DNA of 8,603 bases from a bacterium (lineage in GTDB: Bacteria > SZUA-79 > Acidulodesulfobacterales > Acidulodesulfobacteraceae): assembly GCA_021789455.1 (NCBI GenBank), contig JAJYJN010000043.1, forward strand, positions 1-8,603, read 5' to 3'. Below the pieces are notes generated by a model. The model made no database searches, was not told the DNA's origin, and was given only the letters and a program-made list of their open reading frames with translations. Positions 1 to 7,687 of the stretch are shown here, in pieces. Positions within the stretch are counted from its first letter, which is position 1, and the number at the start of each line of letters is the position of its first letter. The position numbers and the translations under genes are program-made.

Positions 1-954
1 CTCAAAATGATGATGTATAGGCGCCATTTTAAATATTCTTTTTTTCCGCAGTTTATAAGAACCAACCTGAAATATGACGCTTAACGCCTCGAGTACAAAT
101 ACGAAACCTATTATAACAAGCAGTATTTCCTGCTGCGAAACTATTGCCACGTATCCGAGAACTGCCCCAAGCGATATAGAACCGGTATCTCCCATAAAAA
201 CCGATGCAGGATAAGAATTAAACCATAAGAAGCCTATCGAAGCTCCGAACAGAGAAGCGCATAAAATAACTACTTCGCCGATATTTTTCATATAAGGTAT
301 TGACAGATAGTTCGCGAATTTATAATTGGATGCGGCATAGGAAAATATAAGATATCCGGCTATAGAAACGGCAAAAACCCCTATAGCTAATCCATCTAGC
401 CCATCGGTTAAATTAACCGCGTTGGAAGAACCGACTATTATAAAAGCCGCGAAAATTATAAAATACGGCCCTAAATTAAGATAATAATCCTTGACAAACG
501 GAATAACTACCAACCCTAACGATTTATCGTGAAAATATAGAACTGCTGAAACAAAAAGGGCGATTAAACTCTGGATGCCGAATTTATATTTGCCTCTAAG
601 CCCTTTAGACGAATGCCCCCTGACTTTTAAAAAATCGTCGGTAAAGCCTATAAGCCCGAAACTTAAAAGGGTTAATAAGCCCATATAAAGATAAAAATTG
701 TAAAGTCTGGTAAGCAACAATACAGGAATTAAGACGCTGAATAATATCAGCAACCCTCCCATAGTAGGAATATCTTTCTTCTCGCTTATATGGGATTTAG
801 GTCCGTCTTCCCTCACGACCTGTCCTATTTTCATTTTTTTTAATATTTTAATAAATATCTTTCCGAACGCAATAGATAATATTAACGATAAAATTATCGC
901 ATAGGACGACCTGAAAGTTATATACCTAAAAAAATCTATATTAAAATTTAACAT
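1..954 (-). CDS. mraY: MraY, phospho-N-acetylmuramoyl-pentapeptide transferase (3' end cut off by window edge)
   Basis: Integral membrane enzyme that transfers phospho-MurNAc-pentapeptide from the UDP precursor to undecaprenyl phosphate, making lipid I at the inner face of the cytoplasmic membrane. The frame is open from the ATG at 954 to base 1, giving 318 codons; the family is usually about 360 residues, so roughly 40 C-terminal residues lie outside. Family motifs seen: FTDD with D106/D107, NLTDGLDGLA with D184 and D187, FMGDTGS with D256, and PIHHHFE with H314-H316. The catalytic aspartates and the histidine triad match the spacing known for E. coli MraY (D115, D116, D267, H324-326). Many hydrophobic segments are visible, including residues about 18-35 and 66-82. 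The start lies 26 bases after the murF stop, with a purine-rich GAGAGGCGG about 11-15 bases upstream, one of the better ribosome sites in this operon. An upstream ATG in the same frame was not found. Confidence 0.97.
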   Translation of the reverse strand, partial: MLNFNIDFFRYITFRSSYAIILSLILSIAFGKIFIKILKKMKIGQVVREDGPKSHISEKKDIPTMGGLLILFSVLIPVLLLTRLYNFYLYMGLLTLLSFGLIGFTDDFLKVRGHSSKGLRGKYKFGIQSLIALFVSAVLYFHDKSLGLVVIPFVKDYYLNLGPYFIIFAAFIIVGSSNAVNLTDGLDGLAIGVFAVSIAGYLIFSYAASNYKFANYLSIPYMKNIGEVVILCASLFGASIGFLWFNSYPASVFMGDTGSISLGAVLGYVAIVSQQEILLVIIGFVFVLEALSVIFQVGSYKLRKKRIFKMAPIHHHFE

Positions 955-980
955 TGTAATTTTAGCCGCCTCTCTTTTCT

Positions 981-2438
981 TTATTTTTTCGGTATCTCTT
1001 CAAAATATTCCTCTAATTTCATCCCTCTGGAACCTTTGACCAATATGACGCTGTTTTTTTTATCTATTTTTTTAAAAGCATCCGTAAATGCGCCTTTATT
1101 TTCGATTATTAAAAATTTCCCTTTAAATCCTTTTTCTCCAAGCCCCTTTGTTATATAATCGGAGTAATTCCCCTTATAAAATATAAAATCGGCGGTATCG
1201 GCGATACTCCGTCCCATTTCGATATGCTCGGATCCGGCCGAATCGCCCAATTCCAGCATATCCCCTAAAACCAATATTTTTTTTTTGCCGCCGTAATTTG
1301 TTTTTATATAATCCAGCGCCGCTTTCAAAGAATCGGGATTTGAATTATAGGAATCGTTTACTAATATATATCCCTCGGCGTTATTAAAAATTATCTGCAT
1401 CCTTCCGGCGGGAAGCATAAACCCTTCCATTGCCTTTAATCCGGTTTCAACGTCGAACCCGCAAGCTTCGGCTATTGAAAGGGCGCATAATAGATCGGAA
1501 ATCAGATGCGTTCCGTAAAAATTGATATTCGCGGAATATTTTCTTCCTTTAAAGGAAAGCTCTATAATGGCCTTGCCGGTTTGGCCGTTTATATCGACCT
1601 TACTGCACAAGATATCGGGAGTTATGCCTCTTTGCTTTCCGAATCCAAACGAAATAATATTTACGCCGGGGAAATTTTTATGCTTATATTCTGCAGACAA
1701 TATTTCGTCGTCGGCATTTAATATCAAAAACGCATCTTTTTTAAGGCTCAATGCAAGAGCAAGTTCTTTCTTTTCTTCAAAAACTCCTTCTGTATTTTTA
1801 AATTCCAGGAGATGCGACCTGCCTATATTGGTAATCGCTCCCACATCGGGAGATATAATTTCGGATAGTTTTTTTATCTCCCCTTTTTTATTTGTTCCGA
1901 TTTCTAAAATAAGATATTCGTGATTTTTATTTAATCCGAAAATAGCTTTGGGGACGCCTATAAGATTATTATAATTATAATCGTTTTTAAGAATTTTTTC
2001 TTTGCCGTATTTTAAGCAAAGCATAGCGTATGCCATTTCCTTTGTAGTCGTTTTTCCGCATGAACCGGTTACGGCTATTTTTTTCTTTAAATCAAACCTG
2101 CTTAAATAAAATTTTGCAATATTTCCGAGGGCGGAAGCCGCATCCGAAACCGCTATAACGATTTTATCGGAATATGCCGATATATCGTGTCCGTCGAGGA
2201 AATCCCATGAAACCAAAGCGCAGTAGCCGCCTTTTTTAAAAACGTTATCTACAAAATCTTCTCCGTTAAATTTTTCCCCTTTTAATGCTATAAACACCGC
2301 ATTTTTAGAAAACTCTTCCCTAGAATCGGTAAATATTTCGTTAAAAACTAAAGGTCCGGTTCCGTTTCCGGAAATTACGGCTTTTCCGTTAGTACAGTTT
2401 AAAATTTCGTCTAAAGTTAAGTTATATTCTATTTTCAT
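981..2438 (-). CDS. murF: MurF, UDP-MurNAc-tripeptide:D-alanyl-D-alanine ligase
   Basis: Cytoplasmic ATP-dependent ligase that adds D-Ala-D-Ala to UDP-MurNAc-tripeptide, the last soluble step of precursor synthesis; its product is the MraY substrate encoded just downstream. Length 485 aa is slightly above the usual 450-460. Domains in order: N-terminal UDP-substrate domain (about 1-115, with FTDSRE at 36-41 and the FIALKGEKFNGEDF stretch at 49-62), central Mur ligase domain with the ATP loop TGSCGKTTTKE (124-134) and LEIGTNKKGEI (178-188), and C-terminal domain with NDSYNSNPDS (361-370), VLGDMLELG (390-398) and VKGSRGMKLE (468-477). The GTNKKGEI motif has Lys where many family members have Pro, a small variation. 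The ATG at 2438 lies inside the end of murE, with a 17-base overlap. Upstream sequence is AT-rich with only a weak AAGAAG, so coupling to murE translation is likely. Confidence 0.97.
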   Translation of the reverse strand: MKIEYNLTLDEILNCTNGKAVISGNGTGPLVFNEIFTDSREEFSKNAVFIALKGEKFNGEDFVDNVFKKGGYCALVSWDFLDGHDISAYSDKIVIAVSDAASALGNIAKFYLSRFDLKKKIAVTGSCGKTTTKEMAYAMLCLKYGKEKILKNDYNYNNLIGVPKAIFGLNKNHEYLILEIGTNKKGEIKKLSEIISPDVGAITNIGRSHLLEFKNTEGVFEEKKELALALSLKKDAFLILNADDEILSAEYKHKNFPGVNIISFGFGKQRGITPDILCSKVDINGQTGKAIIELSFKGRKYSANINFYGTHLISDLLCALSIAEACGFDVETGLKAMEGFMLPAGRMQIIFNNAEGYILVNDSYNSNPDSLKAALDYIKTNYGGKKKILVLGDMLELGDSAGSEHIEMGRSIADTADFIFYKGNYSDYITKGLGEKGFKGKFLIIENKGAFTDAFKKIDKKNSVILVKGSRGMKLEEYFEEIPKK

Positions 2439-3984
2439 AATATTTTAATATTTCTTCTTTATCGCTGAAATGAAACCTGTTTTCTTTGACGAGCATATAA
2501 TCTTCATGCCCTTTCCCTGCGACCAGAACTACGTCTTCTTCGGATGCTACGGAAAGCGCAAGCCTTATTGCATTTGCCCTGTCTTCCTCGATAGTATAAA
2601 CATGCCCGTTCTCTTTGCCTTTAAGTTTTTCTTTATCCACAAACAGCCCTTTCTTTATGCCGGCTTCTATTTCCCTTATAATCGAGAGCGGGTCTTCGCT
2701 TCTCGGATTATCGGACGTAATTATGCTTATATCGGCTATGTCCGTGGAATGCATACCCATAAGCGGCCTCTTCCCTTTATCCCTGTCGCCTCCGCATCCG
2801 AAAACGCTTATAAGCCTGCCGCCGCTTATATTCCTTAAAGCGGACAGCACCCTTTTGAGGGCATCGTCGGTATGCGCATAATCTACGCAAATCAAAGGCG
2901 ACACGGCATTTGCTATATTTATCTTTTCGACCCTGCCCGGAACATTTGCTAACGATTCTATTCCCGAAACTATAGAGTCTTCGGTTGCTGAAAGAGCATA
3001 AGCCGCGGAAACTGCGGCAAGTATATTATAAACGTTATATCCGCCGATAAGATTCGAGCGGATTCCCCTTGCGGCATTCCCGTCCGGAAAAATAATATCT
3101 AATTCTAAGCCGTCCCTGTAATAATTTATGTTTCCGGCGGATATATCGCAGTCTTCCCCTAATCCGTAAGTAAGCAGGCCGATTTTATCTTCCCCTTTAA
3201 ACTCTTCTTTTAACTCGCTTATGAGTCTTTTTCCGTAAGGGTCGTCGTTATTTATTACAGCAAATTTCTTTATTTTGGAGCTTTCTAATAATATTTCCGA
3301 AAAAAGCTTTTTTTTAGCCGAATAATACTTATCCATATTTTCATGGTAATCGAGGTGGTCGCGGGTCAAATTAGTAAAAACCGCAACATCGAAAGGAACT
3401 CCGTAAACCCTGTCCTGCGCAAGGCTGTGCGAAGAAACCTCCATAACGCAGCAGCATCCTCCGGATTTAACGGTTTCCGAAAACATCCCGTTAAGTTCAT
3501 ATGCATCCGGCGTAGTATTCTTAGACGGAGCGGAGCCGCCTCCTATTTCATAATCTATCGTTCCTATCAAACCTGCTTTACTTCCTGCCGCCGTCAAAAT
3601 GGATTTTATTAAAAACGTAGTGGTAGTTTTACCGTTTGTTCCCGTAACGCCTGCGATTTTTAATTTTTCCGCCGGATTGTCGAAAAAGTTTTTGGAAATA
3701 ACGGCATAAGCTTTTAAGGCATTCTCAGCCGTTATTATAACAATATCCTTGTTCTTAAGCCTTTCGGCTGTTTCGGCATCATCCGTTAATATAGCTGAAG
3801 CGCCTTTTGATAACGCTTCGTCTATATAAATATTGGAATCGACCTTGACCCCTTTTCTTGCGGCAAAAAGGCAGCCTTTTTTTATACTGCGGGAATCGTT
3901 TGAAATTCCGGCAATATCGATATCCATTCTCCCGAATACGGATTTTATTAAATCGCTGTTTTTTATAATATCCCTAATATTCAT
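2422..3984 (-). CDS. murE: MurE, UDP-MurNAc-L-Ala-D-Glu:meso-diaminopimelate ligase
   Basis: Cytoplasmic ligase that adds the third stem-peptide residue. Length 520 aa, normal for the family. The N-terminal domain has GISNDSRSIKKGCLF (26-40); the central domain has the ATP loop VTGTNGKTTTTF (113-124), SKNTTPDAYEL (154-164) and MEVSSHSL (181-188). Lys224 in the SAKKKLF stretch aligns with the carbamylated lysine of E. coli MurE. The C-terminal domain has VPGRVE (348-353), VDYAHTDDAL (367-376), FGCGGDRDKGKRP (395-407) and KGHE (491-494). The DNPRSEDP motif (425-432) is the known signature of meso-diaminopimelate-adding MurE, in contrast to lysine-adding enzymes, so the peptidoglycan is predicted to be DAP-type. 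The ATG at 3984 follows the ftsI stop after 5 bases. No Shine-Dalgarno is visible: the upstream bases are the A-rich codons of the FtsI lysine-rich tail, so reinitiation by ribosomes finishing ftsI is the likely mode. Confidence 0.97.
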   Translation of the reverse strand: MNIRDIIKNSDLIKSVFGRMDIDIAGISNDSRSIKKGCLFAARKGVKVDSNIYIDEALSKGASAILTDDAETAERLKNKDIVIITAENALKAYAVISKNFFDNPAEKLKIAGVTGTNGKTTTTFLIKSILTAAGSKAGLIGTIDYEIGGGSAPSKNTTPDAYELNGMFSETVKSGGCCCVMEVSSHSLAQDRVYGVPFDVAVFTNLTRDHLDYHENMDKYYSAKKKLFSEILLESSKIKKFAVINNDDPYGKRLISELKEEFKGEDKIGLLTYGLGEDCDISAGNINYYRDGLELDIIFPDGNAARGIRSNLIGGYNVYNILAAVSAAYALSATEDSIVSGIESLANVPGRVEKINIANAVSPLICVDYAHTDDALKRVLSALRNISGGRLISVFGCGGDRDKGKRPLMGMHSTDIADISIITSDNPRSEDPLSIIREIEAGIKKGLFVDKEKLKGKENGHVYTIEEDRANAIRLALSVASEEDVVLVAGKGHEDYMLVKENRFHFSDKEEILKYYENRI

Positions 3985-3989
3985 AAATT

Positions 3990-6011
3990 TTATTTTTTGC
4001 TTTTTGCTTTTTTTGCACTTTTTAAATTTGCCGAAGAGTAATATTTACCCGGCCTGAATTTTAAAACTATGACTTTTCCGTTGCCGGCATCCGTCCCGGG
4101 CTTTATGCTCTGATAATATAAATATCCGCTCCCGCTGACTTTTACGTCAAGCCTGTATTGCTTTAAAATCTCTAACGCTTTATAAATCGTATCGCCTTTT
4201 AAATCCTGCATTACTCCGGAAACGGCTGCCGGAGCATTGTCCGCGGCGACGGTTGCGGCCGCAAGGCCGGCTTTAAGGCCGGCCTCCGTCTTAGACTGTT
4301 TTATATATGCGTTTCCGCCGGGATATACGTTTAATATATTTAATGCGTTTTTAAATACGCTGCGCACCACGGGCGCGCTGACGGCTCCGCCGTAATAGCC
4401 TATTTTAGACGGCTCCTGCTGAACTACCAGCATCGCTAATTCAGGATGCCTGTATGGAACAAAAGCCATAAAAGATGCCGTATATCTGTTTTTATAATAT
4501 CTGCCGGTTTTCGGGTCGGCAATCTGTCCGGTTCCGGTTTTTCCGGAAACCTTAAAATCTATGAGATTAGAATACTGGCCGGTTCCGCCTTTAACGACTA
4601 AGCGCATCATATATTTAACTTCTTTATCTACCTTGGAAGTTATTATTCTTTTTAAATATTTCGGTTTTGCTTTATAAATAACTTTTCCGTACGCATTTAC
4701 TATCTTTTTGATAATGTAGGGCTTTATAACGCGTCCGCCGTTCGCTATAGCCGAAAGTCCGACCATTTCCTGCAGTCCCGTAACGCTGATGCCCTGTCCG
4801 AACGCCATTTCGCAGGGACCGACTTCCGACCATTCGTCTAAAGGCTTTATAATTCCCCTGGCCTCTCCCAGAAGTCCGGCATGGGGAATATGCCCGAATC
4901 CCCATAAACCAAACCATTTATAAAGCTGAGACTTTTTGAATTTCAGGCCTATCTGGCACTCGCCGACATTGCTGGAATATTCCACTATCTGGTTGACGGA
5001 AAATCTGCCGAACCAGTTTTCTACATCGTGTACCGTTATCCCGTCCAGCGAATATGTTCCGTGATAACAGTTAATTACGGTATCCGGTTTGACGAGCCCT
5101 TCGGAAAGAGCGGCGGCCACGACAAACGGCTTCATAGTGGAACCCGGTTCGAAATCGTCGGTAACCGCTCTGTTTCTCCAATACCCTGCGGAATATTTCC
5201 AGTAACGGTTTGGATTAAAAGAAGGATAATCCGCCATAGCAAGAATCGCTCCCGTGTTTGGATCCATAAGTATTGCGAAAGCGCCTTTGGAATGAGCCGC
5301 CTTCGCCTCCTTATCTAAATAATACTGGGTTATAAACTGAAGCTGTTTATTAATAGTTAAATAAATGTTATCGCCGTGCGTTGCTTTTTTAAGCCCGAAT
5401 CCCCTTACGAATATATACTGCCCTAAACCGTCGTGCAAAACCTTTAGCGCACGTTTATTTCCTTTTAAAAATTTATTATATTTATATTCTATTCCGGACA
5501 AACCGTTATCGTCGATTCCTACAAATCCTAAAACATGCGCCAACAGCGTCCCGTTAGGATAATACCTTACCGGCTGTTTTACTATAACGACCCCGGCTAT
5601 TCCCTGCTTCTCGACGTCTTTTGCCGCCTGCCCGGTTACCCTCCTTTTAATCCATGCAAATTGAATTCTGCGGTTTAATATTTTAATTATTTTTGCATAG
5701 CTAATTCCGGTTATTTTAGATAATGTTTCGGCATTTTTGAGTTTATGCCCGACCATCAAGGGGTCGACGGCAATTCCCGGAACGTTAACGCTTGCCGCAA
5801 GTATGCTGCCGTTAGAAGAATAAATATTGCCGCGCTCAGGCGTAAAATAAACATTTGCACGAAACTGCTCGCGGGCAAGCATTCTCAATCTCCGGCCTTC
5901 TATTATTTGAAGGTCGAACGCCTTGCTTATTAATAATCCTCCAAAAATCAGGATTACGATAAAACCGAATATCATTCTCAGTTTTAAAGTCGTTTTCCAT
6001 ACTCTAATCAT
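3990..6011 (-). CDS. ftsI: FtsI / PBP3-type class B penicillin-binding protein with C-terminal PASTA domain
   Basis: Septal peptidoglycan transpeptidase, anchored in the inner membrane with its catalytic part in the periplasm; partner of FtsW and the FtsQLB complex. Length 673 aa. The N-terminus has basic residues followed by one membrane segment (about 12-31). The dimerisation/pedestal domain starts near RANVYFTPERGNIYSSNG (51-68). The transpeptidase domain contains all three catalytic motifs: STMK (S291, K294), SSN (346-348) and KTGT (491-494), with the typical MAFGQGISVT (402-411) between them. An Ala-rich linker (about 577-600) leads to one PASTA domain (about 600-652, ending in KPGT...VIVLKF), then a Ser/Lys-rich tail (658-673). 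Family members without PASTA end near 580-590 residues, so the extra length is explained by this module. The ATG at 6011 overlaps the ftsL end by 8 bases. A GAGGG stands about 19 bases upstream, too far to be a clear ribosome site. Confidence 0.96.
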   Translation of the reverse strand: MIRVWKTTLKLRMIFGFIVILIFGGLLISKAFDLQIIEGRRLRMLAREQFRANVYFTPERGNIYSSNGSILAASVNVPGIAVDPLMVGHKLKNAETLSKITGISYAKIIKILNRRIQFAWIKRRVTGQAAKDVEKQGIAGVVIVKQPVRYYPNGTLLAHVLGFVGIDDNGLSGIEYKYNKFLKGNKRALKVLHDGLGQYIFVRGFGLKKATHGDNIYLTINKQLQFITQYYLDKEAKAAHSKGAFAILMDPNTGAILAMADYPSFNPNRYWKYSAGYWRNRAVTDDFEPGSTMKPFVVAAALSEGLVKPDTVINCYHGTYSLDGITVHDVENWFGRFSVNQIVEYSSNVGECQIGLKFKKSQLYKWFGLWGFGHIPHAGLLGEARGIIKPLDEWSEVGPCEMAFGQGISVTGLQEMVGLSAIANGGRVIKPYIIKKIVNAYGKVIYKAKPKYLKRIITSKVDKEVKYMMRLVVKGGTGQYSNLIDFKVSGKTGTGQIADPKTGRYYKNRYTASFMAFVPYRHPELAMLVVQQEPSKIGYYGGAVSAPVVRSVFKNALNILNVYPGGNAYIKQSKTEAGLKAGLAAATVAADNAPAAVSGVMQDLKGDTIYKALEILKQYRLDVKVSGSGYLYYQSIKPGTDAGNGKVIVLKFRPGKYYSSANLKSAKKAKSKK

Positions 6012-6270
6012 GGACCATTATAATTTCGCCCTCTTCCGGATAAATGAAACCCATTTTCCCCGCAATGCCGTAAATCCTGGAAGGAGAGCTTAAAGCCGTT
6101 TTTTTAATTAAAAGTTCTTTGCGTTTATGTTCTAATTTAGATTTAATATCGTTAAGCTTAGTAATATCGTAGCCAAGTTTTATGCTTTCCATAGACGTCC
6201 ATACGTAAAAAATACCCAAAATTGTCAATATAATAACTAGTACGATAAAATAAGGCTTTATCTTAGACAT
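6004..6270 (-). CDS. ftsL: FtsL-type septum protein
   Basis: Small bitopic membrane protein that forms part of the FtsQLB division complex and activates septal FtsWI. With the ATG at 6270 it is 88 aa: a short cytoplasmic N-terminus, one membrane helix (about 6-24), a charged heptad-like stretch suited to a coiled coil (about 30-60, rich in K, L and E), and a C-terminal part PSRIYGIAGKMGFIYPEEGEII that resembles the conserved FtsL ending (PxRIExIAxxxLGxxxPxxGQ). FtsL sequences are poorly conserved, so position between rsmH and ftsI is strong support. An in-frame TTG lies two codons upstream at 6276, but the GAGGG at 6280-6284 is 9 bases from the ATG and only 3 from the TTG, so the ATG is preferred. 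It overlaps the rsmH end by 8 bases and its own stop overlaps the ftsI start. Confidence 0.88.
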   Translation of the reverse strand: MSKIKPYFIVLVIILTILGIFYVWTSMESIKLGYDITKLNDIKSKLEHKRKELLIKKTALSSPSRIYGIAGKMGFIYPEEGEIIMVHD

Positions 6271-7162
6271 GTTCAAAAGCCCTCAATTTCGCGCTTCTCG
6301 ATCTCGGATTTTTTTTTATTTCTTCTTCCCCCGGGACTATAGGTTTTTTATTTAACGGCTTAAAAACTAAATTATTTTTTAAAAAATGCTTAACGAGCCT
6401 GTCCTCTCCCGAATGAAAAGAAATTATAACCGCCTTGCCGCCTTTTTTTAAAACATTTTTAAGCTTTTCTAAAAATTCCGCCAATGAATCGTATTCCTCA
6501 TTTACAAAAATTCTTAACGCCATAAATGTTTTCGTCGCAGGGTCGGTTTTAAATTTCTTGAATTTTACGTAACCTTTATAAACCGCTTTTCTCACGATGT
6601 CCGCTAATTCCTGAGATGTTTCCACCGGTTTATTTTTTCTGTATTCTATTATCCTTTTCGCTATTCTCCTCGAAAATTTTTCGTCTCCGAATTTATATAT
6701 AATATCGGCTATGTTCTGCTCGGAATAGCCGTTTACTATGTCGTATGCCGTCAAACCGGTTTCCTTATCCATCCTCATATCTAAACCTCCGCCGCCTTCG
6801 TCTTCATTGAAACTGAACCCTCTGCCGCCCTCAAGCTGAATGGAACTTATCCCCAGGTCAAGCACGATGCCGTCTATTTCGGTAAATCCTGCTGCTTTTA
6901 CTATTTCATCTATTTTACTAAAATTTGAATGAAACAGCTTGAAATTTTTATTATCGAATTTACTTTCAAATTCAGTCCGGGCGTTTTTTACCGCTTCGGC
7001 ATCCCTGTCTATCCCGATAAGAAAACCGCCTTTGTTTAACCTTTTCAATATCTCTTCCGAAAAACCGCCGCCCCCTAAAGTTCCGTCAACGTAAACATTA
7101 CCCGGCTCTATATTTAAAATATCCATCGCTTCTTCCAAAAGCACCGGTATATGAGAAGACAT
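6263..7162 (-). CDS. rsmH: RsmH (MraW), 16S rRNA C1402 N4-methyltransferase
   Basis: SAM-dependent methyltransferase that modifies N4 of C1402 (E. coli numbering) in the ribosomal P site; a standard dcw member. From the ATG at 7162 it is 299 aa, against about 300-315 in the family. The N-terminus SSHIPVLLEEAM is the typical RsmH start; the SAM site YVDGTLGGGGFSEEIL is at 24-39, IGIDRDAEA at 49-57, LDLGISSIQL at 101-110, RGFSF at 114-118 and LDMRMD at 127-132. The C-terminus has FHSGEDRLVKHF and NPRSRSAKLRAFE, both family signatures. The frame is open for 24 more codons to an ATG at 7234, but that part lies inside mraZ and adds residues not seen in the family, so 7162 is chosen. The mraZ stop and this ATG are separated by a single base and there is no Shine-Dalgarno, which suggests termination-reinitiation coupling. 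A short Glu/Gly-rich insert (119-126) sits between RGFSF and LDMRMD. Confidence 0.96.
   Translation of the reverse strand: MSSHIPVLLEEAMDILNIEPGNVYVDGTLGGGGFSEEILKRLNKGGFLIGIDRDAEAVKNARTEFESKFDNKNFKLFHSNFSKIDEIVKAAGFTEIDGIVLDLGISSIQLEGGRGFSFNEDEGGGGLDMRMDKETGLTAYDIVNGYSEQNIADIIYKFGDEKFSRRIAKRIIEYRKNKPVETSQELADIVRKAVYKGYVKFKKFKTDPATKTFMALRIFVNEEYDSLAEFLEKLKNVLKKGGKAVIISFHSGEDRLVKHFLKNNLVFKPLNKKPIVPGEEEIKKNPRSRSAKLRAFEHV
6280..6284 (-). promoter_or_regulatory. Ribosome binding site of ftsL (decides the start)
   Basis: On the minus strand this reads GAGGG, inside the last codons of rsmH. The 9-base spacing to the ATG at 6270 is near optimal, whereas the alternative TTG at 6276 would have only 3 bases. 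It is the clearest Shine-Dalgarno in the operon. Confidence 0.65.
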
Positions 7163-7163
7163 A

Positions 7164-7607
7164 CTAAAAACCGATCTGCGACATAGTAGCCGCAATGGAT
7201 TCGAAATTGGATTTTGCACCTTCAAAGTTTGCATCCCACAGATTTCTGTCCCAAATTTCGAATCTGTTTATTATTCCTACAAGAACTGCATCTTTGCTTA
7301 AATTTCCGCTTATTTTAAGCGATTGCGGAATATGTATTCTATCCATTTTATCAAGTTCTACCTCCTCTGCGCCGGAAAAAAAATACCTTAAAAATTCTAT
7401 AACGTCTTTTTGCATCGAAGGAAGCCTGAGGGCTTTTTCTTCCAATTTGCGCCATTCTTCAAGCGGATACGCTACAAGGCACTTATCTAGGTTGGTAATG
7501 ACTACTGAAGTATTATCGTAAACGGATACCAAAGAATCTTTTATTTTCTGAGGAATTTTTATTCTTCCTTTATCGTCTATAGAATGATTGTATCTTCCGC
7601 TTAACAT
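7164..7607 (-). CDS. mraZ: MraZ, transcriptional regulator of the dcw cluster
   Basis: DNA-binding protein with two AbrB-like (SpoVT/MraZ) swapped-hairpin domains; in other bacteria it forms a ring-shaped oligomer and binds short direct repeats in its own promoter. Length 147 aa, normal for the family. The N-terminal half begins LSGRYNHSIDDKGRIKIP, with the first DxxxR motif at D11-R15; the second half repeats it as ELDKMDRIHIP, with D86-R90. The second motif has Asp where the family normally has Gly before Arg (DKQGR-type), a mild departure. It is the first gene of the cluster, preceded by a strong predicted promoter and three phased repeats (described separately) that are its likely target. 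The ATG at 7607 fits the family N-terminus exactly, but no Shine-Dalgarno is visible: the 20 bases upstream are only A and T. Confidence 0.96.
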   Translation of the reverse strand: MLSGRYNHSIDDKGRIKIPQKIKDSLVSVYDNTSVVITNLDKCLVAYPLEEWRKLEEKALRLPSMQKDVIEFLRYFFSGAEEVELDKMDRIHIPQSLKISGNLSKDAVLVGIINRFEIWDRNLWDANFEGAKSNFESIAATMSQIGF

Positions 7608-7653
7608 AAAATAAATAAATTATTTAAGTTTATTATTTTAATATAATTAAATG

Positions 7654-7681
7654 CTTACCACTTTTTACCACTTTTTACCAC
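7654..7681 (-). promoter_or_regulatory. MraZ operator: three direct repeats at 10-bp spacing
   Basis: Read on the minus strand, TGGTA occurs three times, with first bases at 7680, 7670 and 7660, separated by the same 5-base spacer (AAAAG) so that the period is exactly 10 bp. E. coli MraZ is known to bind TGGGN direct repeats with 5-base spacers upstream of mraZ, and mycoplasma MraZ binds AAAGTG-type repeats with the same 10-bp phasing; AAAGTGG is present here too. The repeats run from about +1 to +28 of the predicted transcript, so bound MraZ should block initiation or promoter escape. Family and position make the assignment strong; binding itself is inferred. Confidence 0.87.
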
Positions 7682-7687
7682 ACTTAA

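Noticed and set aside
1522..1923. 133-codon plus-strand frame inside murF
   Set aside because: It is antisense to conserved MurF motifs, has no recognisable family and no ribosome site; a shadow of murF.
2470..2838. 122-codon plus-strand frame inside murE
   Set aside because: It is antisense to the conserved DNPR and KGHE region of MurE, with a composition typical of reverse-strand shadows.
6004..6276. TTG start for ftsL two codons upstream of the ATG
   Set aside because: The GAGGG ribosome site would be only 3 bases away; the ATG at 6270 has a 9-base spacing.
7654..7681. Short CRISPR-like or tandem repeat array
   Set aside because: Only three 10-bp units without unique spacers; position at the mraZ promoter explains them as a regulator binding site.
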